This document shows, in pieces, positions 12,611 to 26,400 of a stretch of DNA of 64,000 nucleotides (position 1 is its first letter; each line of letters starts with the position of its first letter). The position numbers were made by a program, and so were the translations under genes. The notes beneath the pieces were generated by a model. The model worked only from the letters and a program-made list of their open reading frames with translations. It did not search any database and was not told the origin of the DNA. Location: positions 23,258,893 through 23,322,892 of the forward strand of contig CALNVZ010003429.1 in NCBI GenBank assembly GCA_940671915.1, read 5' to 3'. Origin of the DNA: Paracentrotus lividus (lineage: Eukaryota; Echinodermata; Echinoidea; Camarodonta; Echinidae).

Positions 12611-13039
12611 TTATCTTAAAGCTATGTCAGGGGTAAAGCGAAATATCATAATATCGAGCTCTAATAATAATATATATATCGAGCTCTAAGGAATAAAATG
12701 ATGTTCCAATTTTTGACAAATTGACTGAATACATAAGCATTAATGGATACTTAAGGTTAATTTTCTTACGGTGAATATTTATAATATTTGACGAGTTTAT
12801 CTTTAACAACATGAACACCAGGCAGTAAATTTTGTTGAGATTAAACCGGACTGTAATGACGAAGTAATTGTTATTCATTGACGGTTTCCAAGCTAATCAT
12901 TTGACATCCCGGCATGATCTTTTATGATAGTGATATTATGATTTCACGTATATATTTTTGTTCTTGTTGTTAATGAGAGGCACACTTGTTTCTTACTGGT
13001 ATTATCCTTACGCAATGTCTCCAGAGCCGATAGAAATGA

Positions 13040-13602
13040 CTATACATTGTTAAAACGCTGTGAAAAAAGTGTTGTTTAAAAAAAGTTGTGTAAGATTCTT
13101 AAACAATAGTTAATTAAACTTTAAACAACATGTGTTGTGTAAAGTTTTAAACAATTTGTGTGGTTTCAAAATGTACATGAGTTTTCCAACTGAGTGAACA
13201 CAAATAATCAGGATTATCTGAAGTATAGTATATACAAGTATTATCAGCAAACATAGAAACTGTGCTATATCTTAGCTAGGGAAGTGTCGTAGTCTAGTGA
13301 TCGTATCACGTGACTGGGGATGCAAAGGTCGTGAGTTCGATTCCCGGGACCGGCACTTTTTTTTTTTTTAAGCTTTAACATTACTAATAATATTTGAAAC
13401 AACTTTCTTTAAACAAGTATGTTCTTTAAACTTATTTTAAACAACATTTGTGTAAGATTCTTAAACAACAGTTAGTTAAACTTTAAACAACAGGTGTTGC
13501 TTCAACAAGAGTTGGATGGTTCCTATTGTAAACAGCGGTTGTGTAAGATTTTAAACAAGTGGTGTATTTTTTTTTTTACACAGCGTTTTAACAGTGTAGA
13601 GA
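13040..13602. mobile_element. TIR element containing a tRNA-like sequence
   Basis: The ends are CATTGTTAAAACGCTGTG (left) and CACAGCGTTTTAACAGTG (right). The interior repeats GTGTAAGATTCTTAAACAA-type words in both halves, and a tRNA-like sequence followed by a T-run sits in the middle. No protein frame is present. It may be a MITE into which a tRNA-derived SINE head inserted, or an element that carries the tRNA-like part as a native component. Confidence 0.6.
13283..13357 (+). pseudogene. tRNA-like sequence (probable SINE head or tRNA pseudogene)
   Basis: AGTGTCG at the start pairs with CGGCACT at the end as a 7-bp acceptor stem with one G-T pair. TAGTCTAGTGATC resembles a box A and AGTTCGATTCC is nearly a perfect box B, and a T-run (a Pol III stop) follows directly. 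The T stem and anticodon stem do not pair well, so a working tRNA is unlikely. tRNA-derived SINE heads keep exactly these box A and box B features. Confidence 0.55.
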
Positions 13603-13648
13603 CATATTAACATTTACAATTCATTTAGTACCTTCTTGCGCGATATAC

Positions 13649-13801
13649 CTTTGCATTTTACATTGCATCCTTGTTCGTTTTTCATTAATTGTCCGTCATT
13701 GCTACAGTAGCTGATCAGAGGGTTTTCCTCATTGACAAGGGGGAATGTCCTTGGTTTATTCGTAACGGGGACTGTCCTTGGTTTATCTGATGAAAGTTCA
13801 A
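13649..13801 (-). CDS. CTLD gene exon: KPRT stalk and Cys segment
   Basis: The acceptor is ATTATCTTGCAG and the donor is AAAG|GTATAT. The exon is 153 nt, phase 1 to 1, with no stop in frame. It encodes a stalk with KPRTVP and KPRTFP repeats followed by ISYCSNDGQLMKNEQGC and one more Cys. The family of the Cys part was not recognised. A one-exon tail or further exons toward lower coordinates may exist. Confidence 0.55.
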
Positions 13802-16800
13802 CTGCAAGATAATAAAAATATAACAATCGCATAAACACAACGTAAAAAGTAAGTTCCACCTAAATCAATCTTGAATACACTGTAAAAGAATATTTCTATT
13901 TTTACAGCAATATTGCCATATCTATTGCCAAAGAAATTGTGGTTTATTTCTTTTCCAGTAAATATTTAACTGAAAGGTACAAATCATACATCAGGACTAA
14001 CCAATTTGTTCTGTTTCAAATAAATAATTAAACTACGGTACATAAACTCTGATTTCCCCTTCTATCCCATAAATTCATAAAGGAAATTAACAGAAAATGT
14101 GTTTAAAAAACACACACACATTTTATGGCGACTCCGCTGACTAAACTTTGTTGTAAAAATACACAATTGTTTGTATATTTATTATTTACAGTGTAGCTTT
14201 GTTCAACAAGAAATGTTTCAAAATCAAATTATCTATGGGTGTAGGTATGTTTACCTGCAACCAGTTGAGTAAATATCACAAAAGTGACGTCATTTCAAGC
14301 TTAAACTTCGCCTCACACTGTGCAATTTGCTGCGATGCGATTTTTGGAAGAAATGGCAGTTTGCATTAAATGTGACATTTTGGAACATTATGAGAAGCAA
14401 AACATGTAAAGGAACGAGGTAAGCTAAATTTCGTTCCAATGTCGAGCCGTTAATTAGGAATAAATGTCAAATTAGCTTAAAATCGCAAGATTCCTGTGAC
14501 GTCACTGCGATATGGAAACAATTTGATTTGTTGTGAATTGCCGTGAATTACAATTTTAGTATTCATAGGAATACCCAGAACTTTAGACAGCATTAATTTC
14601 CTTGTTTGAATGTTCATATCAAATAATATAAATCTTCCTCCAAAATCGCATTGCAGCGAATCGCACAGTGTGAGGCGGGCTTTAATGAGCACTGTCAAGC
14701 GACAAAATGTCATTCTTTTTTAAATTTCAAAGGCTTCGAGTCATAAGTTTGGTTCTGTGAATTTGAACAAATGTTTTTATTTTAATCCTCAAACGTGTCG
14801 AAAAGCAATTCAAGATGAGTCTCCTATCGTGCAAATGTCACGGTTTGGTGAGCATTGGATAATTTTTGGGAAAACTGCAGTTATTGCATATTTATGTTAT
14901 GTATTTTACAATATGTATTGTAGAAAACTAATCATATCTCAAAATCTACAGAGCCAAATTACAGAATATAATAGAAACGATACCAGGTTGTGATTCATCT
15001 TCTTACTATAAAAAATGTTTCCAACTTGTACTTGATACAGTCTGTAGTTATTTTGGTAAGATCTCGTAATTCCGAAGGTTCGTTTATCCGAAAATGGAAA
15101 AGGGTTCGTTAATCCGAACATTTGTGGCGTTATTCCTAAAGTTCCTCGTTTCGAAAACGAAATATGGTTCGTTATTCCAAAGATTCGTCATCCCGAACCC
15201 TATTCCGAAGGTTCGTTAATCCAAACATGAAATAAGGTTCGTTTTTCCGAAAATGAAATAAACTTATTTTAGTAACAAAAACTGTGTTGGATATTTCAAA
15301 AGGCAATAAGATATTTAATAGTCTCAGCGGAGGAGATACATGAGTTGTTTTTTTTTGGGTGCAAAGCATGTATTGCATCTAGAAGTGGCGTGGATCAAGC
15401 TTGAATTTACGATTTTATCTGAGCAATTTGTGCCTGAGTGTAATGATTAAATATTGTTGGGATGGACTGGTATGTTGAGTCACCCGTGAATAACCTCCAG
15501 ATAAGGGGTATTTTTCGGGGGGAGGGTCATCATTGAACAGTGTCTGCTGTTATTTTGTTTTTCGGAGAATTTGTTTTTCACAACATTATCTACGGCGACT
15601 TCCACCGATAAAGAATTCGCTACTAAAAACGGGCCGTTATCACGCCATAACTAAATAACTATTTCCGCAATTGTTTCGCTCCTCTTTATTCATAAAGAAT
15701 CTATTTCGAAATATAATCGACTTCGACCTCTTCGATAAAGAATACGTTTCGCTCTAACATCGGCCGTTATCTCTCCATAACTAAAGAATTAATTCGCGCA
15801 GTTGTATTCGTTCCGTATTTATTTATGAATTTGAAAGAAATTATATCAAAACAAACAAAAAAAAACTTTTCTATGAAATAAAGAACGGAGTGGATATAAT
15901 TGCGGGATTGATTATTTAGTTATGGGGTGATAAAGGCCCAAATTAGTAGAGAAACTTATTATTAAGCGGAACTCACGCTGATAATGTTTCGAAATAACTG
16001 CTTCATAAAATAAAGACGAAGCGGATAATATATTCGGAATTAATCATTTAGTTATGGAGTGATAAAGGCCCGTTTTTAGTAGCGAAACTTATTCTTATCG
16101 GAATAACTCGCAGCCGATAATGTTTCCATATAACTTCTTCATGAAATAAAGACGGAGCGGATATAATGCGGAATTATTTTATTTAGTTGTGGAGTGATAG
16201 AGGCCCGTTAAGTAGCGAATTATTTATCGGTGGAAGTCGCCATTGATAATGTTGCGAAAACAAATTCTCCGAAAATCAAAATTTACAGCAGAAGCTGTTC
16301 AATAATAACACCCCCCCCCGAAAAAATAATACCCCTTATCTGGAGGTTATTGACGGTGACCAACACACAGTCCCCAACATTCTTCATCAAATCGGCTCAG
16401 GAAGCAATTGCTCAGATAATATCAAAATCAAGCTTGATCCACGCCACTTCTTGATGCAATACATGCTTTGCCCCAAAATACACAAGTCATGTATCATCCT
16501 CCGTTGAGAGGGGGGGGGGCATTTTTTTGTGGGGCACTTTTGGGGGGGCCCAATTTTTTTTTCCAGAATAAAAAAAATGATATAAAATAAAAAGATAAAT
16601 AAATAAGGGGGAATTTTTTTTTTGGAGGGGGGATTTGTTTTTTGTTTGTGTTTTTTTTTTAATTTTCAGAATTGTAAATAAAGAATCACTATCCAGAAAA
16701 AAAAAATGTAGGGGTGGGGGTTTTAAAATCCTAAATGAATACAAATTATGATTAAAAATGGGGGGGGGGGGGCTATTGGTAAAATTCTCTGTATAGATAA

Positions 16801-17387
16801 TAATGCATAATATTAGATTGTCCTATTTTCGGCCAATACAAGGATATATTGAACTCGTTTTTCAAGATAATTGGACTCGTCTTCGACTGTCCAATATTTG
16901 TGCAAGCTCGTCCAAAATTCCTTGTATCACCGCTCAAGGCCATCCAATATTCTATAATATCATATTGTTTTTTAGTTACAACACAGTTTTTTGCTTACTA
17001 AAATAAGTTTATTCCACTTTTTGGAAAAACGAACCTTATTTCATTTTCGGATTAACGAACCTTCGAAGGGGTTCGGAATGACGAACCTTCGGGATAACGA
17101 ACCCTATTTGTTTCGGAATGACAAACCTTTCGAATAACGAACCTTCGGAATAAAGAAGCCTTCGGAATAACGAACCCTCGGAATTACGGACCTTCGAATA
17201 ACGGGATATCCCCCGTTATTTTCCGTCTATGATTTCAATTATCTGGCTATTTAGTACAAAAAATTCACTTTGAATACTTAAGAAAAAAAAGAGAAAAGAG
17301 AGTAATATATATATATCATATATAAGTAATATATAATATAATAGATATATATATAACATATCTGCTATATTATATATAATTAATATA

Positions 17388-17433
<46 letters not shown>

Positions 17434-20400
17434 GTGTGTATCGAATAAATAAGTCTAGGACAAGCTTTTTTCATTATAAGAAAAAGATGTTGGTGCCTGA
17501 ATTTTGTTTGTATGATACTTTCTATTAATGGTTTTGCTTCTTTTTGTTATATTTCCTGCAGAAATCCTGATGAATGGCAAATAAGCCGAAAGCTTGTAAT
17601 AAAGATTCAAAGTCCAGCACCGGCGTCCAAGCTTGTCCTAGAACTTTTATTCATAACACATAAATCATCTGACAAACCGTCCAGTGTCAAAAAGTTGAGT
17701 CTCACGCACCTTATATATATAATATATATATATATCAGTCCTGTGTCAAATAAATGGTCAGGTTGGAAAACATTTTTTTTTAATTAGTGTGAAGGTTAAT
17801 ATCAACGCTGGTATTGTTGTTATTTTCATAAGAGCAGGAAATCACTCTTTCTTCTGCATTTTTTTTCATCCATTTGGTGCAGTATTTTTTTAGACATGAC
17901 TTAATATTCTACAATAAAACCAAAAATCGCCATTTTTCGCACGCCGTCCCATGGCCTTAGGTACGGATTCGCAATAATGACCGTGAATTCAGCGCTCCAG
18001 AAATAGAAGTGCGTGATTTCGATTTGTTCCTCGTCGCAAATAACTTAGCAATAACTTTTGTTTTACCCAAAGCAAATTATACAGGACAAGCGGCATCGCA
18101 AGAAAAATCTGTTTTGGCTTTTAATTTGGTTAACGCCACAAACACACATTATATGAAAAGATTTCAACACCTAAATGATTTTTTCCCCGACTGTACCATT
18201 TTTTTTTACACAGACTGTATACAGTGGTGGCCAAAATTATTAGAACACCTGAACCTACACAAAGTCTATGGGATTATCAATGCCCCAGTTCATTTGCTGA
18301 AATCAGATTAAAGATACCTTTTGTGTCCAATGAGCTTACATGACTTTGTAGCATAGGGTCTTACGTATATGTTCATACCAATTTGATATAGCTTTGACCA
18401 TCTGGTAAAGCGCAGCATTAAAAATAGTAGTGCTATGCGCTTTTGGTTTCCCCATAGATTTGTGTATTAAACATGTAGTCCAAATGCAAAAAAGTAAAAT
18501 GCCAATTACATATGCCGATTACTCAAAAAGTGTTTGAGGTACAAGTATGAAACTCAGCAGGCTTATTTATTCTAATATACCTCAAATACATTCTAAGTTT
18601 CAGCAAATTTGGTCAAATGGGGAGGGTGGATTCGCCCCCACCCTTGGTGGTTAGGTGACCAAAATAACCATGCCCATTGAAGGTTAAGACTATTTTTTTT
18701 AATTTAATGAAGACACTCCTTGCAAACGAATATTTTTTAAAGGAAATTTCACGAGCAATTCAAATATGTTGAAATATTAAGGGTCATTGGAACAATGGAC
18801 TGAAATAGGGGCACTGAATTAAAAATTGGGGGCCCCTTCAAAAATAATTTAAAAATCCCCACATAAAATGTAACTACTTCACCCTGTGATGTTATGAATG
18901 CCATTTTTGACATCCTCAAGAAATTTTCTTTCAGAATATATATACTTTTGTAGGGAGAGGCTTAAAATGTTTAACGTTATGACACTTTGATCCTGAAAGG
19001 GGCAAGGTTTTTAAAATTTTCAATTGGTGGTGTAACATAAAAAAGGCGACTTAAGGGGGGCGAGTTCCCAACGGATGGCTTTGTTATTTAGTTTCTAAAG
19101 CATAATAACTATATTCGGAGACATTCCAACCATTTTATAGGTATTTAAATGGTCAACTGAATGAAAATTATTAAAATAATTTAAATATACTTGGTGTTCT
19201 AATAATTTTGGCCACCACTGTATACCGAGTGAGTCAGAAAAAACTTTACACCAAGAAAAATGTCAATAAAAAGAAAACCAATTTATAAACTCCAAATTTT
19301 CATACATATTCTGAAAGAGTAACTCCTCCCGCATCTTTTGGTACCAAGTTTGTGTGTTATGTGTTTACGCTTGGATGAACACAACGCATTGTTTGCGAAC
19401 ATTTCAATTTCGAATTGTGCCAGAATGGGAGTAAAATCAAAACAACTAAAAGCTAGAAAAAAGCAACTTCATCCGGATTAAAATAGCATAACTTTTTAAT
19501 GAAAATTTCTTCCGCTTAATAACTTGGCAGGGGTGTTGTTACACATATTGTCTACATTTTGTATGAAAATGAGATAGATCTGTAGAGTCTGGCATGAGTG
19601 AGCACACGTCAAAGACAAAATAATCACTTTTCAAAAGTATTAGGAGGCCTTTTTAGGTCTGTCAGTGGCAATTTACTCTTTGATGTTTACTCATTCGTGC
19701 ATTACTTGACGAGTCAATCTAATTTCATACAAAATGTAGTCAATATGTGTAACAACACCCCTGCAAAGTTATTAGGCGGAAGACATTTTCGTTAAAAAGT
19801 TATGCTATTTTAATCAGGAGGAAGTTGCTTTTTTCTAGCTTTTTGTTGTTTTGATTTTACTCCCATTCTGGCACAATTCGAAATTGACCTATTCGCAAAC
19901 AATGCGTTGTATTCATTCAAGCGTAACGACACACCACACAAAAATGGTACCAGAAGATGCGGGAGGAGTTACTCTTTCGGAATATGTAAAATAATTTGGG
20001 ATTTATAAATTGGTTTTCTTTTTATTAACAATTTTCTAGGTGTAAAGTTTTTTTTTGACTCACCCGGTATATATATGCAAGCTCTTTAATCAAATTTATA
20101 TGCCCCTAAAGACGATAATCTTTGGAATAGACAAATAATATATATCTATAGACAAGCGCACTTACTCACAATGGTAAATGGACAATCTAATTTGCAATTT
20201 GATTTTTTATTATTGTTTATTTTACTATTTACATATTATCATTAGGCCTATTATTATCTTTATTATAATTACCATTATAATTATTATCATTGTTATTATT
20301 TTGGTTGTACTCTACGCGATGTTGCCCTAATGGGAAAAGCGCAGCATAAATATATAAAAAAAATATTGTTATTATTATTAGAGCTCAAACGATTTTTTTT

Positions 20401-23400
20401 TTTAGCTCTAATTTTTTTTTTTTTGGTATCATTCATCGAGATCACATTTGGTTTGAAAATTATTGCTTGAAATACCAAGGTCATTGGAGATAGACAGTAG
20501 AAACACATGTTTATCATAAAAGAAAATGATAAAGAAATAAGTCAAATAACAACAGAAATTACCTTTATCAAGTTCACAAAGTGCCAAGCAAGTACTTGTA
20601 CATTTGTCTAACAACAAACTCAATTTGTAAGAGTAACAATTTATGCAGCCACCGGTGCCAGGGTCGTTGTCCCATGGCCACCAAGCTTTTGAGAGAACAT
20701 GAAATATTTAAACACATTAGTGGAGGTTATACTACGTATATTTAAAAACTTAAATTATATTTGGAATCTACTCCCAGCTAAAAACGCATTTCGTATTATG
20801 CAGTGCGTCACAGAAAAAGCGAAACTCATAATGGGTCGTCATTTTCCCATGGGAAAGTAAGCAATTCATGAAATGTGAAATGCATTACTTTAAAGTTCAA
20901 TTTCTTTCAACTGGCTCTGATCAAATGCATTTAAAAAAAAAATCACGCATAGATAAGCAAGAAGAGCTTAAGCAATTATTGGTAAATTTCAGTTTGCGCA
21001 GAATAAATGGAAGGGAAGCAACAGTCAGCTTTGCCAAAGAAAGGGATGGTTCCCTGGTATTTCTTTTTATATATTCTTTGTTAGGGTGCAGGCCCGTAAC
21101 TAGGATTTTTTACACGGGCGGGGGCGTTCGAATCTCTAGAAAAATGGACCTTTCAAGCATTCCTTTATCGAGCGCGAAGGCACCGAGCTGAAAATTTTAG
21201 AATCTTTAATCTGGCTTTTTTTTTTTATTGTTTCATTTGTAAGAATATGAGAGAATGCGAGCGCGGAACGCGAAGTCCAAAATTTTGAGGATCAAAATTG
21301 GAGTAATTGTGCAATATATAGCCTAAATATTTAAGCGTCGCCGAGCTGAAAGTTTTGAGCTTAAAAATTTGCTTTAAAGACTCTTTTCTTTAGATCCATG
21401 TTGAAGATACATAAAAATCTTGATTCAACTAATTCTTTGCTATGAATATTTTGTGGGCTGCAGGGCCTTAGCCACCCATCAGCCCAAACACACAATTACA
21501 CCAATTCTCTTTGACAAGGTTTTCTCCAGCATGAGGCGCACTGGCTCAACTACTCTTAAGTTTGTTAATTTTCAGTGCAGGTTCGCATAGCACACCCGCG
21601 ACAGAAAATTTGTGGATTAAAAAGACATATTTAAGTAAAGAAAGGGGCTTTTTTTTTTTTTTACAGTGACACTTGTAAGAAATTTCCATAAGGACAATCT
21701 TACATGTAGGGGACTGAAAGAAAGGATTGTTTAATCCTTTTCTGCGATTTCTATTCAAGTATCTGCTGCATATTAAGCCAAAATGTGCTTTTTATGTTTT
21801 CCCTTTGTTTGTCAATGCGTACCAGCTGCGCGCTCTGCGGGGGGGAGGGGAGTCATGTTACAGGTGTGTCGGAACCTCTAACTCCCCGAACCCCCCCTAT
21901 GACGGCCTGGTTAGTGCTATTACTTCCGAACATTCCGCGGACCATCGAAAAGAAAAATTTCTCCTCGTCGCCCAACGGATAAAAAGTCATTAGAGACGTC
22001 TACCGATATCGCTGAGAGCGTCTCCGATACGTATCGCTGACCCAATTTATGAAAGAAATAAAAAGCCGATCTCCAAACTAAAGAACGTCCCGCCGATCAT
22101 CTGAGACGTCGTATGAATAACTTTTACTCCGTCGGAGACGAAATTTCGGTTCCATTGTCGCGGAAGAATGTCACCGCGAAGTGAGATACCACCCTAAAGG
22201 GCCTGTCCCACAAGGCCGATCGTGTGGCGACAACCAGCATGTATGAACCTGCCTAAATCGTAGTTCAGAATCGCTAGTGTGCACACCGAAGAATCATTCT
22301 ACGTAGTCTACGACTCTTGTCCACCAGATAGGGCTACGAACAACGACTTTGCTTCCACGCAAACAATAGGCTAACAATAGATTGGTGATCGATAATAACA
22401 ATGGCCTCGACCTTCGCGCATCCGTCGGCTCGACTTCTCTTGTCGCCAGCTTTAAAATCAACTAAAATATAACCTTGCGCCACATTAGCGATCCTTACGA
22501 CTGATACAAAGCGAATCGAGTGGTTTTCCTACTCTTGTTGGCCGGCCTGTTCGCCTTTACGGTTCGTGGAAGATAATAAAAGAAATCCAGGAAGATCGGA
22601 TGCACGCGCTGCTCTAGAATGGATATGGCCAGGCCACGGCGTTTTTCAGTAGCTCGGATGAGATTTATCCCTCAGCTTGCCGGCCGCGACATGCATTATA
22701 GTTTGTGTGTGCGTGAGAGATTTTTTGAAACATTTCAAAAAATCAGTCCGGCGTAACTGTGCACAGTATCTGAATAGGGTTGAGGCCGATGCATGACGTT
22801 TTGGTGATGTAGTGGCGACAAAGGTTAGTAGGGCCGCTTAATTTCACTGGCGCCTTTCGTTCAGCGGATGCGTGCAACGTACGCTGGCGAGCGCGGCAAC
22901 CTACAATGGCCGGCGTTTCCGCTTTGCCTTAACATGTTTTATCTGGCGACAATCTTGCGATATACCTTGCGCACACAGAGAAGAACAGGGCTACGGTCAT
23001 GACGTCAACCCAACTGGGACCCGGCTATTGTTTAACTTGTTGAGAAACCAGCGGCGACCCAGTAATTTTGCTACTTATTTGTTGGCGACAGACGCCAGAC
23101 ATTCACGATCTTATAGGCGTTGACCTGCGCATTATGTGGCGATGGTTACTTAAAAAGTAGTCCTAATACGTAGATGATCTTTGTCACCTACGATTCTGGT
23201 AGGTTCTAACATGCATAGGTTGTCGCCACAACGATCGCCTTCTGTTGGGACTGTCCACAGAAGGCGATCGTGTGGCGACAACCTATGCATGTTAGAACCT
23301 GCCAGACGTGTTCAGAACGTAGGTGACCGAAAGAATGATATACGTATCTACGACTCTGGTCTACGATAGGCTACAACAACGACTTACTTCCACGCACAAG

Positions 23401-26400
23401 TATCCGATAATACACGATACCTCGACCTTCGCGCAATCTCGCGGCTCGATTCTCTCTTGTCGCAGCTTGAAACTCAACCACAAAATACGAACTTGAGCAC
23501 TGTGGCGACATCTTGCGACTGACACAAGCGATCGAGGGATTTCTACCTGATGGCGGCCTGTCCGCTTTAGGGTTCGTGATGCTCCTCTCAGTCGCGCATA
23601 TATAATTTGGGTCGTGAGTGATTTTGAATTGATAAAAATTTGACGGCCGACTCTCACAGTATCTGAATGGGAGGCCGCATCCTGAATTGGTAATGTTAGT
23701 GCCGACAAAGCCGTAAGCGGCTTAAAATATATCATGCTGTTAGTCCAATTGTCGTGCAACGGTCCGCTGTTAGGAGACAACCTACCAACTTGCCAGTCGT
23801 CTGCTCATGCTAAAACATGTCTACTGGCGACCAATCACGAATAGCAATTGTTCGCGACAAGAGAAGACAGGCACGGGCATTGACTCCAAGCCCAAACTGG
23901 ACGCCGCGGCTATTGTTAACTTGTTGAAAAAATCCAGGACGAACAGAAATTGCTACCGTATTTGTGTTGGCGCAGACGCGATAATTCACATCTATAGGCG
24001 ATTGGACACTGCACATGGTGGCGAGGGTACTAAAAAATGTTCGTAGTTGTCCACACAACGATCGCCTTCCTGTGGGACAGGCCCTTAAGACGTCCCACAA
24101 GAGGCATCGTTGTGGCGACAACCTATGCATTTAGAACCAGCCAGACTCGTGTCAGGAAAATCGTAAGGTGACCGGAGTTATAATTACGTATCATACCGAT
24201 AGGCTATACGACAAACGACTTGCTTCCACGCAAGACAAGGACAACAAATAGCTTGTATCCGATAATACATATACCTAGAACCTTCGCAGCATCCGTCGCG
24301 CTCGACTTCTCATCGTCGCAGCTTTAAATAACCAAAATATGAACTGGCGCACTGTGCCGATCCTTTGGCGGACTGGCCAGCGGCATCGAAGTTTCTAACC
24401 TGATGGCGGCCTTCGCTCTTATGTTCGTGATATTCCTCAGTCGCGCATTATAACTTGGTCGTGAGTGAATTTTGAAAATTTCAAAAAAATCGCGGCGACT
24501 TGTACAATACTGAACGGTGGGGCCGATCCTATATTTTGGTGCAATGTTGGTGGGACAAAGGCCAGTAGCCGGCTTAAAATTTTCACTGGCTGTTAGGTTC
24601 AGCGATGCGTGCACGTACGCTGGAGCGGACACCTACAACCTGCCGCCGTTCCGCTGTGCTAAACAAGTTCTATCGGCGAACAATCTACGATAGCACTTGT
24701 CGCGACAAAGAGAAGACAAGCTAACGGTTCATTGACGTCAACCAAACTGGACGCCGGCTATTGTTTAACTTAGTGAGAAACCAGCGGTCAAGAACAAAAT
24801 TCTCTTTACGATTGTGTTGGCGACAGAACGCGATAATTCACGATTTTATAGCGATTGGAACCTGTTGCATGGGGCGATTGGTAACTAAAAGGTGATTCGT
24901 AGGTTTGTCGCCAAAACGATCGCCTTCCTGTGGGACAGGCGGGCCTGTCCCACAGGAAGGCGATCGTTGTGGCGACAACCTATGCATGTTAGAACCTGCC
25001 AGAAAATCGTGTCAGAATCGTAAGGTGACCAGAAGATCACATGCGTATCTAACGACTCTGTCTACGATAGGCTACGACCAACGACTTGCTTCCACGGCAA
25101 GCAATAGGCTAACAATACGTGGTATCCGTAAATACAATAGCCTAGACCTCCGCACATTCGTCGCGCTCGACTCTCTCTTGTCGCAGCTTAAAATCAGCCA
25201 AAATATGACTGTATGCACTGTGGCGATCCTTGGCGACTGACAACAGGCGTCGAGTGTTTTCTACCCTGATGGCGGCCTGTCGCCTCTTTAGGTTCGTGAT
25301 AGTCTCAGTCCGTCGAGTCACATCATAATTTGGGTCGTGAAAAATGAATTTTGAAAATTTCAATAGACGCGGCGACTGTACAGTATACGAATGAGAGGTC
25401 GATCTGATTTTGGTAAATGTTGGTGTCACAAAAGGCCGTAGCCGGCTTAAATTTCACTAGGCTGTTAGGGTTCAGTGATGCGTGCAACGTACGCTGGAGC
25501 GCGACAACCTACAACTGGCCGCCGTTCTGCCTGTGCTAAACATGTTCTTATCTGGCGACAATCTACGATAGCACCTTGTCGCAAAGAGAATACAAGCTAC
25601 GGCATGACGTCAACCAAAACTGACGCCAGCTATGTTTTAACTTGTTAGAGAAACCAGGCGGCGAACAAAATTTTGCTACGTATTTGTTGGCGACAAGACG
25701 CGATAATTCACGATTTTATAAGGCGATTGGACCTGCACATGGTGGCGGATGGTACTAAAAGGTAGTTTCGTAGGTTGTCGCACAACGATCGCCTTCTGTG
25801 GGAAGGCGCCTGTCCCACAGGAGGCGATCGTTTGTGGCGACAACCTCTACATGTTAGAACCTGCCAGAATCGTGTCAGAATCGTAGGTGACCGAAGATGA
25901 TATACGTATCTCCGACTCTGTCAACGGTAGGCTACGACCTCGACTTGCTTCCACGCAAACAATAGACTAACAATAGCTGGGTATACGATAATACAATAGC
26001 CTTGACCTCGCGCATCTCGCAGTTCGACTTCTCTCGTCGTAGCTAAAATCAACCCAAATATTAACTTGCGCACTGTGGCGATCCTTGCGACTGACACAGG
26101 CGATCGAGTGTTTTCTACCTGATGGCGGCCTGTCGCCTTTATATTCGTGATGATCCTCTCAGTCGCGCATTATAATTTTAGGTCGTGAGTGATTTTTGAA
26201 ATTTCAAAAATCAGCGGCGACCGTACAGACAGAATTTTGCTACGTATTTGCGACAGAGCGATATTCACGATACTTATAGGCGATTGGACCTGCCCATGGT
26301 GGCGATGGTACTAAAAAGTAGTTCGTAGGTTGTCGCCACAACGATCGACTTCTGTGGGACAGGCCTTTAGTTTCCATTCACCAAATCTTTCAGGGCTATG

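Noticed and set aside
13283..13357. Functional tRNA gene
   Set aside because: Acceptor stem and box B fit, but the T and anticodon stems do not pair; more like a SINE head or pseudogene.
23361..23780. 139-codon frame and others of 80-111 codons in 22.2-26.4 kb
   Set aside because: They lie in the tandem element array, differ between copies because of indels, and show no family pattern.
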